Notes: generated from the sequence alone by a model not told the origin. DNA of 27,489 nucleotides from CAYUFF01 sp964444075 (GCA_964444075.1 CAYUFF010000011.1:1-27489); one strand, 5' to 3'. Shown: positions 1 through 7,738, counted from the first letter of the stretch. Made by a program: numbers and translations.

Positions 1-587
1 TTAGGATAACCTTTTCTCATATCCACTATCGTTGACGGTGGTCTTTTCGGTAAGTTACCAGCATCTAGAATTATGTCTACCTTCCCAAGGAAAAGCCTTT
101 TTGCTTCCTCCGATGAGTAGACTTCGCTCCTCCCGTGAATGTTCGCGCTCGTTGAAATTAAAGGCGAGGACGAATACTTGGAAAGCAAAGTTGGAATTTT
201 GGAGAAAGAGATTCTGAAGGCAAAATCTTCGTTCACTATATCCGGGAAGGAATTTTTCCTTTTCCTGACTATTAGTGTAAGAGGCCCTGGCATGAAGAAT
301 CTTACCAACTTTTCGCAAGTTTTGGTTATTACTCCATAATCCTTCGCGGTCTTCAGCGAATCCACGATCGTCGGTAGCTTTTTGCTCATGGGTCTTCTCT
401 TCAGCTTAAAGATTTTCTCTACGGATTTTTCCCGGAAAACGGAGCACCCCAACCCATAGCAGGTTTCCGTAGGGTAAACGATTATAGCACCTTCCTTGAG
501 AGAAATCGCAACCTCCTTTAATACACTTTTCGATGGTTTGTCGATATCAACCGCGATGATTTCAGTGGTTTTCTTCCTGCGACGCAT
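1..587 (-). CDS. Sua5/YrdC/TsaC threonylcarbamoyl-AMP synthase (3' end beyond window)
   Basis: This gene would make threonylcarbamoyl-AMP from threonine, bicarbonate and ATP, the first step of t6A modification at position 37 of ANN-decoding tRNAs. The frame stays open from the ATG at 587 to the window edge (195 codons), so the C-terminus is missing. Visible YrdC-fold hallmarks are IIVYPTETCYGLGC near residues 34-47, the basic KLKRRPMSKKLP segment, the MPGPLTLIV block and ISTSAN. The length seen fits a TsaC-type single domain; a Sua5-type C-terminal domain cannot be excluded. It is divergent from the 2TM gene with only about 30 bp between them. A T-rich, TATA-like stretch near 606-618 could drive it leaderless. 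No frameshift is seen. The family call is secure; the Sua5 versus TsaC choice is open. Confidence 0.9.
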   Translation of the reverse strand, partial: MRRRKKTTEIIAVDIDKPSKSVLKEVAISLKEGAIIVYPTETCYGLGCSVFREKSVEKIFKLKRRPMSKKLPTIVDSLKTAKDYGVITKTCEKLVRFFMPGPLTLIVRKRKNSFPDIVNEDFAFRISFSKIPTLLSKYSSSPLISTSANIHGRSEVYSSEEAKRLFLGKVDIILDAGNLPKRPPSTIVDMRKGYP

Positions 588-588
588 G

Positions 589-598
589 TTTTAAAAGT
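589..598 (+). promoter_or_regulatory. TATA-like box for the 2TM-protein gene
   Basis: TTTTAAAAG lies about 27 bp upstream of the ATG at 621, the spacing expected for a leaderless archaeal transcript. It supports ATG 621 over the GTG at 603 as the start of the next gene. It is inferred from spacing and composition only. Confidence 0.4.
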
Positions 599-620
599 TT
601 GTGTGGAGAAAAAATATCTG

Positions 621-911
621 ATGAGAGCGAAACGTCTCTTAGAGGAATACAAGAAAGCCTACCGTGAGGTCGTGAAGGAGGAAAGGAGGAAGGGTTTTGT
701 CACACATTTGGCAGTATACCTATGGACGAACGCGATGCTAGCGGTGATAAACATCCTCTACTCACCGCAGTATCTCTGGTTCTTCTATCCGCTCTTCGGG
801 TGGGGAATAGGGTTGACGATGCACTACCTTTTCGGAGTACGTTGGGTAGAAAGAGTTCTACTGGATAGGGAGGCGAAGGCGGAATACAGGATGAAGAAGC
901 GTCCAGCGTGA
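621..911 (+). CDS. Small 2TM-domain membrane protein
   Basis: The protein is about 96 aa with a basic amphipathic N-terminus (RAKRLLEEYKKAYREVVKEE), then two hydrophobic segments separated by a short turn. The pattern FVTHLAVYLWTNAMLAVIN, then SPQYLWFFYPLFGWGIGL, then HYLFG matches the 2TM domain family, small membrane proteins of unknown molecular function. A GTG at 603 would add six residues; ATG 621 is preferred because a TATA-like box lies about 27 bp upstream. It is divergent from the Sua5-like gene and followed by a decayed methyltransferase. The family match is good; no function can be assigned. Confidence 0.8.
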   Translation: MRAKRLLEEYKKAYREVVKEERRKGFVTHLAVYLWTNAMLAVINILYSPQYLWFFYPLFGWGIGLTMHYLFGVRWVERVLLDREAKAEYRMKKRPA

Positions 912-944
912 ACTTTTCTTTAAACCTCCTCCCAGAGTAGTTGT

Positions 945-1440
945 ATGAAGGCAAGTAGCTAGCGATAAACTTCGATGAGTGGTGTAGGTATTATAACCCA
1001 GAGGATTTAGAATTGAATGCCTTGTTAAAGTTGTGTGAATTTAGAGGCAAGAATATCCTTGAAGTGGGTTGTGGAACGGGGAGAATAACTTTTCGATTGT
1101 CGAACTACCTTAAAGAGTGTGTTGGTATAGATATCGATAAAAGGATGATGGGTTTTGTAATGAAAAGTTGAAGGCCGCGGACAAATTTAAGAGTATAAAA
1201 TTTCTGGTAGCGGATGCACACAACCTACCTTTTCGCGACAAGGTTTTCGGCGTTATCGTTTTTGTATGGGCGCTTTCTTGCATAAAAGATAAGTACAAAG
1301 CGTTACAGGAGGTTTATCGTGTATTAAAAAGGAGGAGAGGAAAGGCTGTTAAATAAACTCAAAGGATATGAGGACAGGTCGGTAGAGTCGTCGTTAAAGA
1401 AACGGTAGTAGGATATTCTGTGAAAAGTTCTAGAAAAGTT
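945..1440 (+). pseudogene. Decayed class I SAM-dependent methyltransferase
   Basis: Pieces of a methyltransferase lie in different frames. One frame, open from about 959, contains motif I (ILEVGCGTGRITF) and the acidic end of strand 2 (VGIDID) and stops at TGA 1169-1171. The continuation begins at about 1168 in another frame and carries the motif II/III region (FLVADAHNLPF, then FVWALSCIKDKYKALQEVYRVLK), ending at TAA after 1353. The upstream frame has no usable ATG: the ATG at 945 meets TAG after five codons. The usual C-terminal 50-80 residues after RVLK are missing; 1357-1440 holds only decayed-looking sequence. I found no bulge-helix-bulge that would repair the frame, so decay is preferred to an intron. 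Sequencing error could explain one frameshift but not the combined defects. Confidence 0.75.
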
Positions 1441-1446
1441 ATAAAA
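1439..1446 (+). promoter_or_regulatory. TATA box for the CPBP protease gene
   Basis: TTATAAAA is centred about 27 bp upstream of the ATG at 1470 with an A-rich stretch before it. This is the standard distance for a leaderless archaeal mRNA starting at the ATG. Confidence 0.55.
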
Positions 1447-1469
1447 ATTTAACTTTCATACCACTCTCC

Positions 1470-2039
1470 ATGAACGAGCTCTATAAAAAGTTGGTGGAAA
1501 AACTTTACGAAACGCTGCCGGAAGGCCTAAAAAATGTGATAGAAGCTTGTTCACCTGAAAGTTTAGTATACTCCCGTGTCAAGAACGTCGTCGAAGGCGT
1601 TCCTTATCTCAACGAATTTCTGTACGGGGCATCGTACGCTCCACACACGGTTCTCACCTACGTTTTAACTAATAACCTGTTGAGAATTAAGGAGGAAGAC
1701 ATCTCCGAGAAAGACTTGGAGGAAGTGTACGAAATAGGGCCGATAGAGTCGACCGTATTCCTACCAGCCGTAGAAGAGTTTTTGCTTAGATTCGTTCCTT
1801 CTCAACTAAGTCGTTTAATCGGCGGGGACGTTGGGGAGATGGTAGTGTTGGGCGCTTCCTCTTTTCTGTTCGCTCTCGGACATCTCTATAAGTACAAGCG
1901 TAAAAAAATAAGGGGTTTCGTAACAGAATGCGTTCCCTCCTTGTTTCTCTACCACACTTACCTTTTAAAGGGGTTTTTCGCCTCTTGGGGGCTGCATTCC
2001 GCGGTTAACGGTATAGGTAGGCTGTTGAGAAGGCTATAG
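1470..2039 (+). CDS. CPBP-family intramembrane metalloprotease, compact
   Basis: This 189-aa protein carries all three CPBP (CAAX protease/bacteriocin-processing, Abi) motifs in order: EEFLLR at about 102-107 (EExxxR), FALGH at 134-138 (FxxxH) and HSAVN at 176-180 (HxxxN). These are the proposed catalytic and metal-binding residues of the Rce1-like fold. Hydrophobic segments surround the motifs; the first 90 residues are more polar and carry no signal peptide. The protein is shorter than most family members and may have few membrane passes. In eukaryotes the family cleaves prenylated CAAX proteins; archaeal substrates are mostly unknown. A TATA box sits 27 bp upstream of the ATG. The next gene is on the opposite strand, so it is probably monocistronic. 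Confidence 0.85.
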   Translation: MNELYKKLVEKLYETLPEGLKNVIEACSPESLVYSRVKNVVEGVPYLNEFLYGASYAPHTVLTYVLTNNLLRIKEEDISEKDLEEVYEIGPIESTVFLPAVEEFLLRFVPSQLSRLIGGDVGEMVVLGASSFLFALGHLYKYKRKKIRGFVTECVPSLFLYHTYLLKGFFASWGLHSAVNGIGRLLRRL

Positions 2040-2094
2040 GAAGAAGGGAAGGATAAAAACGACGCCGAGTGCCCTTAACGTTTTGGGACGAAAG

Positions 2095-3267
2095 TTATCC
2101 ACAAAACTCCTCGACCAGTTTCACGAAGACGGCGTTCGTCCACCCGAAACCAGATTGGGTTGGGTATCTCCCAGACTTACCGACGTCACAATTTACCACG
2201 TCATACTTTTCCCAAAACTTCCCAGTACGTAAGAACACTCTCTTGTTGAGGTTCAACCATTTCTCAGCTATCCTTTCCGCATCTTCTTTGAAACCGTAGT
2301 TCAACAACCCCCTTATCACGATCCACTGCTGGTTCGGCCATCCGTTAGGGTAGTCGTGTTGCTTGAACTCTTTCGAAAGACCATGTTTTTGCGTATTTAC
2401 TACCCCACCTTCATACTCGAAGATTTCCAGGTTGTTTTTTACAACTCCTCTAGCCTGTTTTTTGGAAGCGAGCTCCGCCCACAACGGGTAGAAGCCGGCC
2501 ACCGAATAAAAATCACTTTGTTTCCTGCCCTTGTAATCGAAATCGAAGAAGAATTTTTTCTCTTCATTCCACATTAACTCCACCACCGCCTTTTTCCTCT
2601 TCTTCGCCTGAATGAGGTAACGCTTGGCCTTAGGTTTTTCGCCTAAGAGCTTGTATATCTTTGCGAGGTCGGTTTCGTACTTGTACAAACAAGAGTTAAG
2701 GTCGACGGGAAGGTAATTGAGGCACCGTTCGTTGAACCTAGACGTCATGTCCCAGCCAGATTCGTGCTCCGCCGTAAGGTGCGTGATGTAATGGTCGCAG
2801 TATCTCGATAAACCTCGGTAAACAAGATGTTCTACCACACCACGCTTACTCATCCAATAATTTTTCAGCTCGCTCTCAGCAACTCTCGCGACGCTCTTTA
2901 ACCATTCCTTGTCCTTGGTGAAGCGAAAGACTTCGAGCGCCATCGAAGTAAGGAAGGGAGGTTGGGATATGCCGAGGTTGTAGAATCTATTCCTGGAAGG
3001 AATTATACCGAACCTTTTGTAAAGGTGAACAAGGTTATCGACCATGCCTTTGGCCAGAGATACCCTTCCGGTTTCCACCAATCCCAGAATAATAAAATAA
3101 CTATCCCAGTAGAACTGGTCGTTCTTGAAGAGGCGATTGTTCGGAGCGACAAACGGATTTGGTAGTCCTATATGAATCTTATAATCCTTCGGAAGGTAGA
3201 AGGTTATTTCTTTCCAGTAACTCTCTATGTACCTGAGACATTCTTCGTAAATTTCCCTCCTCAGCAT
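2095..3267 (-). CDS. Trehalase, glycoside hydrolase family 37
   Basis: The enzyme should hydrolyse alpha,alpha-trehalose to two glucose molecules. Family signatures are FYWDSYF at about 52-58, HESGWDMTSRF with the likely general acid Asp173, HDYPNGWPNQQW at about 304-315, and GKFWEKYDV with the likely catalytic base Glu353. GFGWTNAVF at 373-381 is the typical C-terminal block. At 390 aa it is well below the 500-600 aa of bacterial and eukaryotic enzymes and has no signal peptide, so it is probably a minimal cytoplasmic (alpha/alpha)6 barrel. Archaeal trehalases characterised so far are, to my knowledge, mostly GH15, so a GH37 member may have come by transfer. Base use resembles the neighbours. 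The gene stands alone between oppositely oriented or spaced genes. Confidence 0.88.
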   Translation of the reverse strand: MLRREIYEECLRYIESYWKEITFYLPKDYKIHIGLPNPFVAPNNRLFKNDQFYWDSYFIILGLVETGRVSLAKGMVDNLVHLYKRFGIIPSRNRFYNLGISQPPFLTSMALEVFRFTKDKEWLKSVARVAESELKNYWMSKRGVVEHLVYRGLSRYCDHYITHLTAEHESGWDMTSRFNERCLNYLPVDLNSCLYKYETDLAKIYKLLGEKPKAKRYLIQAKKRKKAVVELMWNEEKKFFFDFDYKGRKQSDFYSVAGFYPLWAELASKKQARGVVKNNLEIFEYEGGVVNTQKHGLSKEFKQHDYPNGWPNQQWIVIRGLLNYGFKEDAERIAEKWLNLNKRVFLRTGKFWEKYDVVNCDVGKSGRYPTQSGFGWTNAVFVKLVEEFCG

Positions 3268-3314
3268 ACATTTAATTCTTGCGCAAACGTTTAACTAAAA
3301 AATCCGAATACCTT

Positions 3315-4871
3315 TCAAATTACAGAGATTACACTGCCGAACGCCGCTCTGGGCGAGACCCTATCAACACGAGCCACTACCTTATCGCCTTGGAAAAGCT
3401 CTTCGCGAGAGGTGAGGATGGCTACGGGGCCGCTCTTGAAAGGATAAGCTACGTAGCGATTCTTCTCCAGCTTCTCGCAAATCAAGTAAGTGAGAGTTTT
3501 TCCGACAAACTTTTTCTTCAGCTTCAAGTTCAGCTTCGAGGCCAACCTGACGAGCCTTTTGTTCCACTTTTCCTTCGGATTTCCCGGAGGAAAGAACGAG
3601 AACGCGCTCATCTTAAGAGGAATGAACGGGTAGAGGATAATTCTCTCTACTCCAACCTCATAACATTTCCTCATAATTTCCAAAGTTTTCTGAGCCACGG
3701 TAGCATCCTGGTATGGAAGTCCATAGATGAAATAAGCGGAAACGTTGATCCCGTTTTCTAAGAGTTTTGAAATTGCGTGCAAGCATTCTTTTGGTGTAGA
3801 AGGTCTCGCTATCATTCTGGCATGCCTTTCACAACCAGTTTCGATACCCATGCTAACACAAGAGCCAGAGAAAAACTTACCGAGTGAGCTTGCGATATCC
3901 TCGTTTACCAAGCAAGCTTTCAGATTTTCCACGTTAACGCTCACGCCACCCTTCCTCACTTCCTCAATTTTCCAAATACGCTTCAACAACCTGTTAATAA
4001 TCTTGGTATTCGCTCCTGGCTCTCTCGGGTTGGTGAGAGGAGACTCTAACAAATCTCTACCGTAATCCAGGAAATCTGGTGCCGATAGAAAGATCCTCCT
4101 AACACCAATTCTAATCAATTCTTTAATCTCCTCGACTATGTAATCGATGTCGAAACTCTTCGCAGGTCCGAAGAGCGAGGGCACGCTACAATAACCACAT
4201 CCAGGAGGTATTTTTGATGGGCAGTTTAACCTTTTCTTCGGGTCGTTGGAGTAGCAATTACCACAACCAACACAACTCGGTAACTTTACTCTACCGAAAT
4301 TACTACAACCCCTCACGACTTCAACGTAAACTTTGGCTACTTTGTAAGAGGGGTAGTGCTTGACGACTTCGACGTATGGTTTTACCTTTTTTGGTTGGGA
4401 ATCGACAAATTCGCAAACCTTGACTACTCTTTTGGAATCAAGTTTGTAGGCAACGTTTTCCATCTCGCTCAACTTGCTTGTGTCGAAAGAAGATTCTACC
4501 AAACTTTCTAAGAACGCTTCACCGTTACCTCCTATGCAGGCCACGTCGAAATGCTTTAGACAAAATTCTACGTCGGAAGCTAAAGGACCGCCGACAATTT
4601 TTAGAGAGTTTCGCTTAGCCAACCTTTCAGAAAATTTCCTCTCGACGAAAACGACGTTTTCCTTATCGCTACTCATCCCGCTTACCATCAACACGTCGAA
4701 CTTCTCCTCGATTTTTTTGAATAGGTTGTGAAATTCGTAGAAAGTTAAGAAACGAAAGTCTACGCGCTTTTCTTTCAACACTCCCAACAACTTTCTCGGC
4801 GCTACCGGGATGGTTTCCTTCCACCTTTCGTAGCTCGTCGAGTTGGAGCAGTCGACGAAGAGTATCCTCAT
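3315..4871 (-). CDS. B12-binding-like radical SAM protein with Cys-rich insert and TRAM-like tail
   Basis: The first 170 residues look like a cobalamin-binding-type Rossmann domain (RILFVDCSN, VLMVSGMSS, KIVGGPLAS, CIGGNGE), without an obvious DxHxxG cobalamin ligand motif. The radical SAM core follows: EVVRGCSN with Cys189, then GCGYCSVP with Cys225 and Cys228, then the barrel (IRRIFLSAPDFLDYG; SMGIETGCERHARMIARPS; NVSAYFIYGLP). Between Cys189 and Cys225 is an insert of about 35 residues with Cys200, Cys203, Cys206 and Cys217, so the cluster ligands are not arranged as plain CxxxCxxC and a second cluster is possible. The last 60 residues resemble a TRAM domain (GPVAILT, FQGDKVVARVDRV, AFGSVISVI). 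This architecture resembles uncharacterised archaeal B12/radical SAM families such as the MJ0865 type, recalled rather than searched. The substrate is unknown. Confidence 0.8.
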   Translation of the reverse strand: MRILFVDCSNSTSYERWKETIPVAPRKLLGVLKEKRVDFRFLTFYEFHNLFKKIEEKFDVLMVSGMSSDKENVVFVERKFSERLAKRNSLKIVGGPLASDVEFCLKHFDVACIGGNGEAFLESLVESSFDTSKLSEMENVAYKLDSKRVVKVCEFVDSQPKKVKPYVEVVKHYPSYKVAKVYVEVVRGCSNFGRVKLPSCVGCGNCYSNDPKKRLNCPSKIPPGCGYCSVPSLFGPAKSFDIDYIVEEIKELIRIGVRRIFLSAPDFLDYGRDLLESPLTNPREPGANTKIINRLLKRIWKIEEVRKGGVSVNVENLKACLVNEDIASSLGKFFSGSCVSMGIETGCERHARMIARPSTPKECLHAISKLLENGINVSAYFIYGLPYQDATVAQKTLEIMRKCYEVGVERIILYPFIPLKMSAFSFFPPGNPKEKWNKRLVRLASKLNLKLKKKFVGKTLTYLICEKLEKNRYVAYPFKSGPVAILTSREELFQGDKVVARVDRVSPRAAFGSVISVI

Positions 4872-4920
4872 GAAAGAAATTATTAAGGCGGAAGAGAATT
4901 AGTTTAAAAAGGGGTAGGTT

Positions 4921-5865
4921 ATGCAAAGCATACGTCTTTGGCAGAGTTGCTCTGATTACATAAACCTTTGTAAGCATGCCGTAGAGATTTGCGAAGACGT
5001 AGAAGTTCCAGAGTTCCAAGGCGATACAGTGATTTACGCTGGAATAGGAGGCTCGGCGGCAGCAGGAGATTTACTTAAGGATATGCTCTACGATAAACCG
5101 ATAAAATTCTCGGTTTCGAGGGCAACCCTTCCTAAGTATGCTGATGAAAATTGTTTGGTCGTGTGCGTGAGCTACTCAGGAAACACCAAAGAAACCGTCG
5201 AGCAGTTCCTACAAGCCAAGAAACGTAAGTGTAAGGTGGTTTGCATAACTTCTGGAGGGAAGCTGGGAAGGCTGTGTGAAAAGTACGGAATCACCTCGAT
5301 AAAAGTTCCGCAGAATTTATTACCAAGGTTCGCTTTGCCATACCTCCTCTTCGCGTCGATGATAATGGCCGAGAAATTGGGTTTACTCAGACTCGACCTG
5401 AAGGAAACGTTTAGGGTTATGAAGACAGACGAGAAGAAAGTTAAGAGAGTTGCGAGAAAAATGTATGACAAACCCATCGCGGTCTACACTCCGTACTACT
5501 TCGAGGGATTGGCGAGGAGGTTTAAGAATCAACTCGCCGAGAACGCGAAGCTCATGGCAAAGTTCGAAACTTTTCCCGAGGCTGGGCATAACGAGATCGA
5601 GTGTTTTTACGAGGACCAAGGATTTAAGTTTTTGTTACTTAGGGACGTTAAGGAAAGTGATCTCCTTCGAAAATACTTCGAGGGTCTAAAAAAACTGTTG
5701 AGAGGATTTTACTATGAGGAAATATTCTCTAAAGGAAGGCACATCGCTTCTAGGATTTGTAGCGTGCTTTGCTTCACCGAATTGTTGAGCGTCGAAATCG
5801 CTAAGCTGAGAGGAGTTAAGTATTGGGAAACGAAAAACATAAATTACATAAAAAATAAGCTTTAA
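4921..5865 (+). CDS. Bifunctional phosphoglucose/phosphomannose isomerase (SIS fold)
   Basis: The 314-aa protein interconverts fructose-6-phosphate with glucose-6-phosphate and with mannose-6-phosphate. It has the tandem SIS architecture: YAGIGGSAAAGD at about 39-50, SYSGNTKET at 84-92 for phosphate binding, the PRFALPYLLF block, and PEAGHNEIE near 219-227, which supplies the conserved His and Glu of this archaeal family. The length is typical (300-340 aa). It is divergent from the radical SAM gene across about 50 bp containing TTTAAAAA at 4903-4910. A G-rich stretch (GGGGTAGG) immediately before the ATG may serve as ribosome binding site. It links glycolysis or gluconeogenesis to mannose sugar nucleotides. 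The family is secure. Confidence 0.92.
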   Translation: MQSIRLWQSCSDYINLCKHAVEICEDVEVPEFQGDTVIYAGIGGSAAAGDLLKDMLYDKPIKFSVSRATLPKYADENCLVVCVSYSGNTKETVEQFLQAKKRKCKVVCITSGGKLGRLCEKYGITSIKVPQNLLPRFALPYLLFASMIMAEKLGLLRLDLKETFRVMKTDEKKVKRVARKMYDKPIAVYTPYYFEGLARRFKNQLAENAKLMAKFETFPEAGHNEIECFYEDQGFKFLLLRDVKESDLLRKYFEGLKKLLRGFYYEEIFSKGRHIASRICSVLCFTELLSVEIAKLRGVKYWETKNINYIKNKL

Positions 5866-5867
5866 CT

Positions 5868-7100
5868 TCACGAGGGCTCGTGTTTGATCATCTTAAGAAT
5901 TTTGTTTACGTCGATGACTTTTACCCCATGTGGTCTAACCTCTAAGTTCCTAACGTGCGGTACGATAAGCATCCTTTCTTCGGCTCTTATTTTGTTGAGG
6001 ACGTTTTCTACGTTCTTTGCTTCTTTCGCTGAGACGAAATCTTTCCACTTTACCTCGCAAACAACCTTAATCTTCTTGAAAGAAGAAAGGGCTATGTTTA
6101 TCTCGAAATCCTTCTCCACGATTTTCCCAAACTTCAACCCAAAAAGCTTCGATAACAAGCTTCCGAAGAAAAGCTCCACGTGGAAAGGTAGCCTTTCCAA
6201 AAACACTCTTTCGACTTCCTTTTGAGGTAACTCAGTTTCTGAAAATCCGTACTTAGCATCGAGCAAAAAGTAAAGGTCGAGTAGAGGAGAAGCATGGAGG
6301 TAAAAATTAAACTTTTTGTTGAAGACTTCAATTTTATTAAGCAAGCCTATGTTGCAAAGTGTCTTTAGGTAACCTTGGACCAAGCTTGGATCATCTTTTG
6401 GTAAGAGTTTTCTAGAAAACATGAAGGAAGAAATTTCGGAAGACTTCGTCTTTCCAGAGGAGATAGCCGCGAGAATTGCAACGTAACTCTTCTTTAACTC
6501 CCTTTCCTCCTCCCTGAAAATCTCTCCCACAAGCCTTTCGATTGTGTTCTTCTGCTCGATTAATATTCTTGGGAGGTCTCTTGAGTTTTCTACTAAAGGT
6601 ATTAGCCATGGTTCCCTTAAGTAAACTGCTTTTTCCACGAGCCGCTTTCTATCCCTTTCCTTGCTTAGAAAATTCAGTACGTCTCTCTCGTCTATCAACC
6701 CAAGCTTAAATTCTTGGAAAATACCCAGTAGTGGTGAGCTTTCTCCCAAAATCTTTCTAGAGAGCCATAGAGTCGATGTAATTAAGGTGAGGTTTAGCTT
6801 ATCACCATATGCTTGGAGGAAATCAAGAAACTCTTCTGGTAGCCTGTGAAATTCATCGATAACAAACCTTTTCTTTTCGTTTAGTAGCAAATCGGTGAGG
6901 TAATCGTAACTAATCTCTCTTTTGCTATCCAAGTCCAAAATTCCACCATCTCTCTTTACGAAAAAGAAATAGTCCCACTCGGTGAATCTTTTAACGAAGA
7001 AGGTCTTACCAGTCTTTCTTCTTCCATAAACTAAGATTCTCTTATTCTTTAGCTTCCTCCATCTTTCCAAATCTATGTTTCTGATAAGTATTTTCTCCAT
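5868..7100 (-). CDS. Archaeal AAA-type ATPase with DUF234-like C-terminal nuclease-fold domain
   Basis: The N-terminal half is a P-loop ATPase: Walker A GRRKTGKT at 26-33, Walker B RFVIDEF at about 78-84, and sensor-1-like LTLITST. A winged-helix-like stretch follows (KSSEISSFMFSRKLLP; LVQGYLKTLCNIGLL). The C-terminal part carries an acidic/ExK pattern (EINIALSSFKKIKVVCEVKW) typical of PD-(D/E)XK-like DUF234 domains. At 410 aa it is a normal size for the widespread archaeal ATPase family 2/DUF234, common in hyperthermophiles and often linked to mobile or defence contexts; the biochemical role is unsettled. It converges with the pgi/pmi gene with 2 bp between stops. Upstream is a degraded region and a tRNA gene, a setting that would fit acquired DNA. 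Confidence 0.88.
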   Translation of the reverse strand: MEKILIRNIDLERWRKLKNKRILVYGRRKTGKTFFVKRFTEWDYFFFVKRDGGILDLDSKREISYDYLTDLLLNEKKRFVIDEFHRLPEEFLDFLQAYGDKLNLTLITSTLWLSRKILGESSPLLGIFQEFKLGLIDERDVLNFLSKERDRKRLVEKAVYLREPWLIPLVENSRDLPRILIEQKNTIERLVGEIFREEERELKKSYVAILAAISSGKTKSSEISSFMFSRKLLPKDDPSLVQGYLKTLCNIGLLNKIEVFNKKFNFYLHASPLLDLYFLLDAKYGFSETELPQKEVERVFLERLPFHVELFFGSLLSKLFGLKFGKIVEKDFEINIALSSFKKIKVVCEVKWKDFVSAKEAKNVENVLNKIRAEERMLIVPHVRNLEVRPHGVKVIDVNKILKMIKHEPS

Positions 7101-7283
7101 AAGTATAATTTGAATTATTCCTAAAAAAACTCGAAGTTTACACTTCCGATTGTTCTCTTTACTTGGTACTTTACTTTGAACTTAGGATGAACTTACACTA
7201 AACCGAGGACATTTAGAAATAATAGACATACCAATCCTTAGCCAGATTAGACCAGGACTTCAATCTCGAATCTCCAAACATTT
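7101..7283. other. Non-coding or degraded stretch upstream of the ATPase gene
   Basis: No intact gene is seen. TATAATTT just upstream of the ATPase ATG and AT-rich sequence around 7105-7125 may hold its promoter. A 23-codon minus-strand frame ending at 7121 looks protein-like (KFKVKYQVKRTIG) but has in-frame stops upstream and no start. It may be a remnant of a lost gene or chance. Confidence 0.35.
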
Positions 7284-7434
7284 ATGAAGGATATTACGGT
7301 AAAAAAAGGATATTATTCGAAAGCACTCGAGGAAGCTATGAAGGGTTGGATAAAAAACGAATGACATAATCGCTCAGGCTCTCCTATTTTTTAAGAAAAG
7401 GTTTGAAAGGGAAAACTTAAGTAAGAGAGCTTGA
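7284..7434 (+). pseudogene. Frameshifted small antitoxin-like ORF
   Basis: An ATG at 7284 opens a 26-codon frame (MKDITVKKGYYSKALEEAMK then GWIKNE) ending at TGA 7362. Directly after, another frame continues with NDIIAQALLFFKKRFEREN and LSKRA, ending at TGA 7432. Joined by one frameshift the two make about 50 residues: a short beta-like start followed by a helix with YYSKALEEA, reminiscent of small archaeal antitoxins or DNA-binding regulators. No toxin partner is recognisable; only disordered short frames follow up to 7515. It lies next to tRNA-Glu, a common integration site. This is speculative. Confidence 0.3.
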
Positions 7435-7515
7435 CCTTAACTAAGTTTAAAGAAGGTGATTCAGCTTTCATATCATACTCCACCTCCAACTAAGCATCAG
7501 AAGTAGCTTAAGGAT

Positions 7516-7630
7516 GCCCCCGCCGGGATTTGAACCCGGGTCACTGGCTTTCTCCTTTCATCCTATGCGTCAAACCTTTCGATTTTCCATCGAAAGGCCA
7601 GTATCCTTGGCCGGGCTAGACCACAGGGGC
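7516..7630 (-). tRNA. tRNA-Glu(UUC) with one intron
   Basis: The 5' end is at 7630. The cloverleaf is visible: acceptor GCCCCUG pairs with CGGGGGC, D-stem GUCU with GGAU, anticodon stem CUGGC with GCCAG, and T-arm CCGGG-UUCAAAU-CCCGG. The mature anticodon loop is CUUUCGA, giving anticodon UUC, with discriminator A73 at 7515. A 41-nt intron interrupts the loop at the canonical 37/38 position. Mature length is 74 nt. CCA is not encoded. A TATA-like TTTTTAAATTTAAAAA lies just upstream at about 7650-7666. tRNA-Glu is also the usual precursor for haem in archaea. Confidence 0.9.
7550..7590 (-). other. Canonical 37/38 intron of tRNA-Glu
   Basis: This 41-nt insert lies between G37 and A38. The exon residues CUUU (32-35) can pair with GGAG near the intron 3' end (two GU pairs), leaving CGA as the 5' bulge and AAA as the 3' bulge. 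The inner helix is weak, so the motif is a relaxed bulge-helix-bulge. The exon/intron segment CUUUCGAU can also pair with AUCGAAAG inside the intron in an 8-bp hairpin. Confidence 0.75.
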
Positions 7631-7713
7631 TCTTTAAAAGATATTAGCTTTTTAAATTTAAAAACCGCGAAAGAAGATGGGCTAGGCCGGATTTGAACCG
7701 GCGACCCCTGGTC

Positions 7714-7730
7714 TCTACGCTCAGCCGCCT
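7714..7730 (-). other. Second intron of tRNA-Ile, anticodon loop (about position 37/38)
   Basis: Seventeen nt must be removed to leave a 7-nt anticodon loop; the exact ends are uncertain by 1-2 nt. The placement after A37 gives 3' exon GACCAG. I found no full bulge-helix-bulge here, only extra pairing GUCU/AGAC that extends the stem once intron 1 is gone, so it may be a relaxed motif. It contains GGCUGAGC, the exact complement of the D-arm segment GCUCAGCC. Confidence 0.6.
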
Positions 7731-7738
7731 TATAAGAC

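Noticed and set aside
1160..1171. BHB intron repairing the methyltransferase frameshift
   Set aside because: No 4-bp helix with flanking 3-nt bulges is visible here, the spacing between motifs is already normal without removing sequence, and the gene is also broken at both ends.
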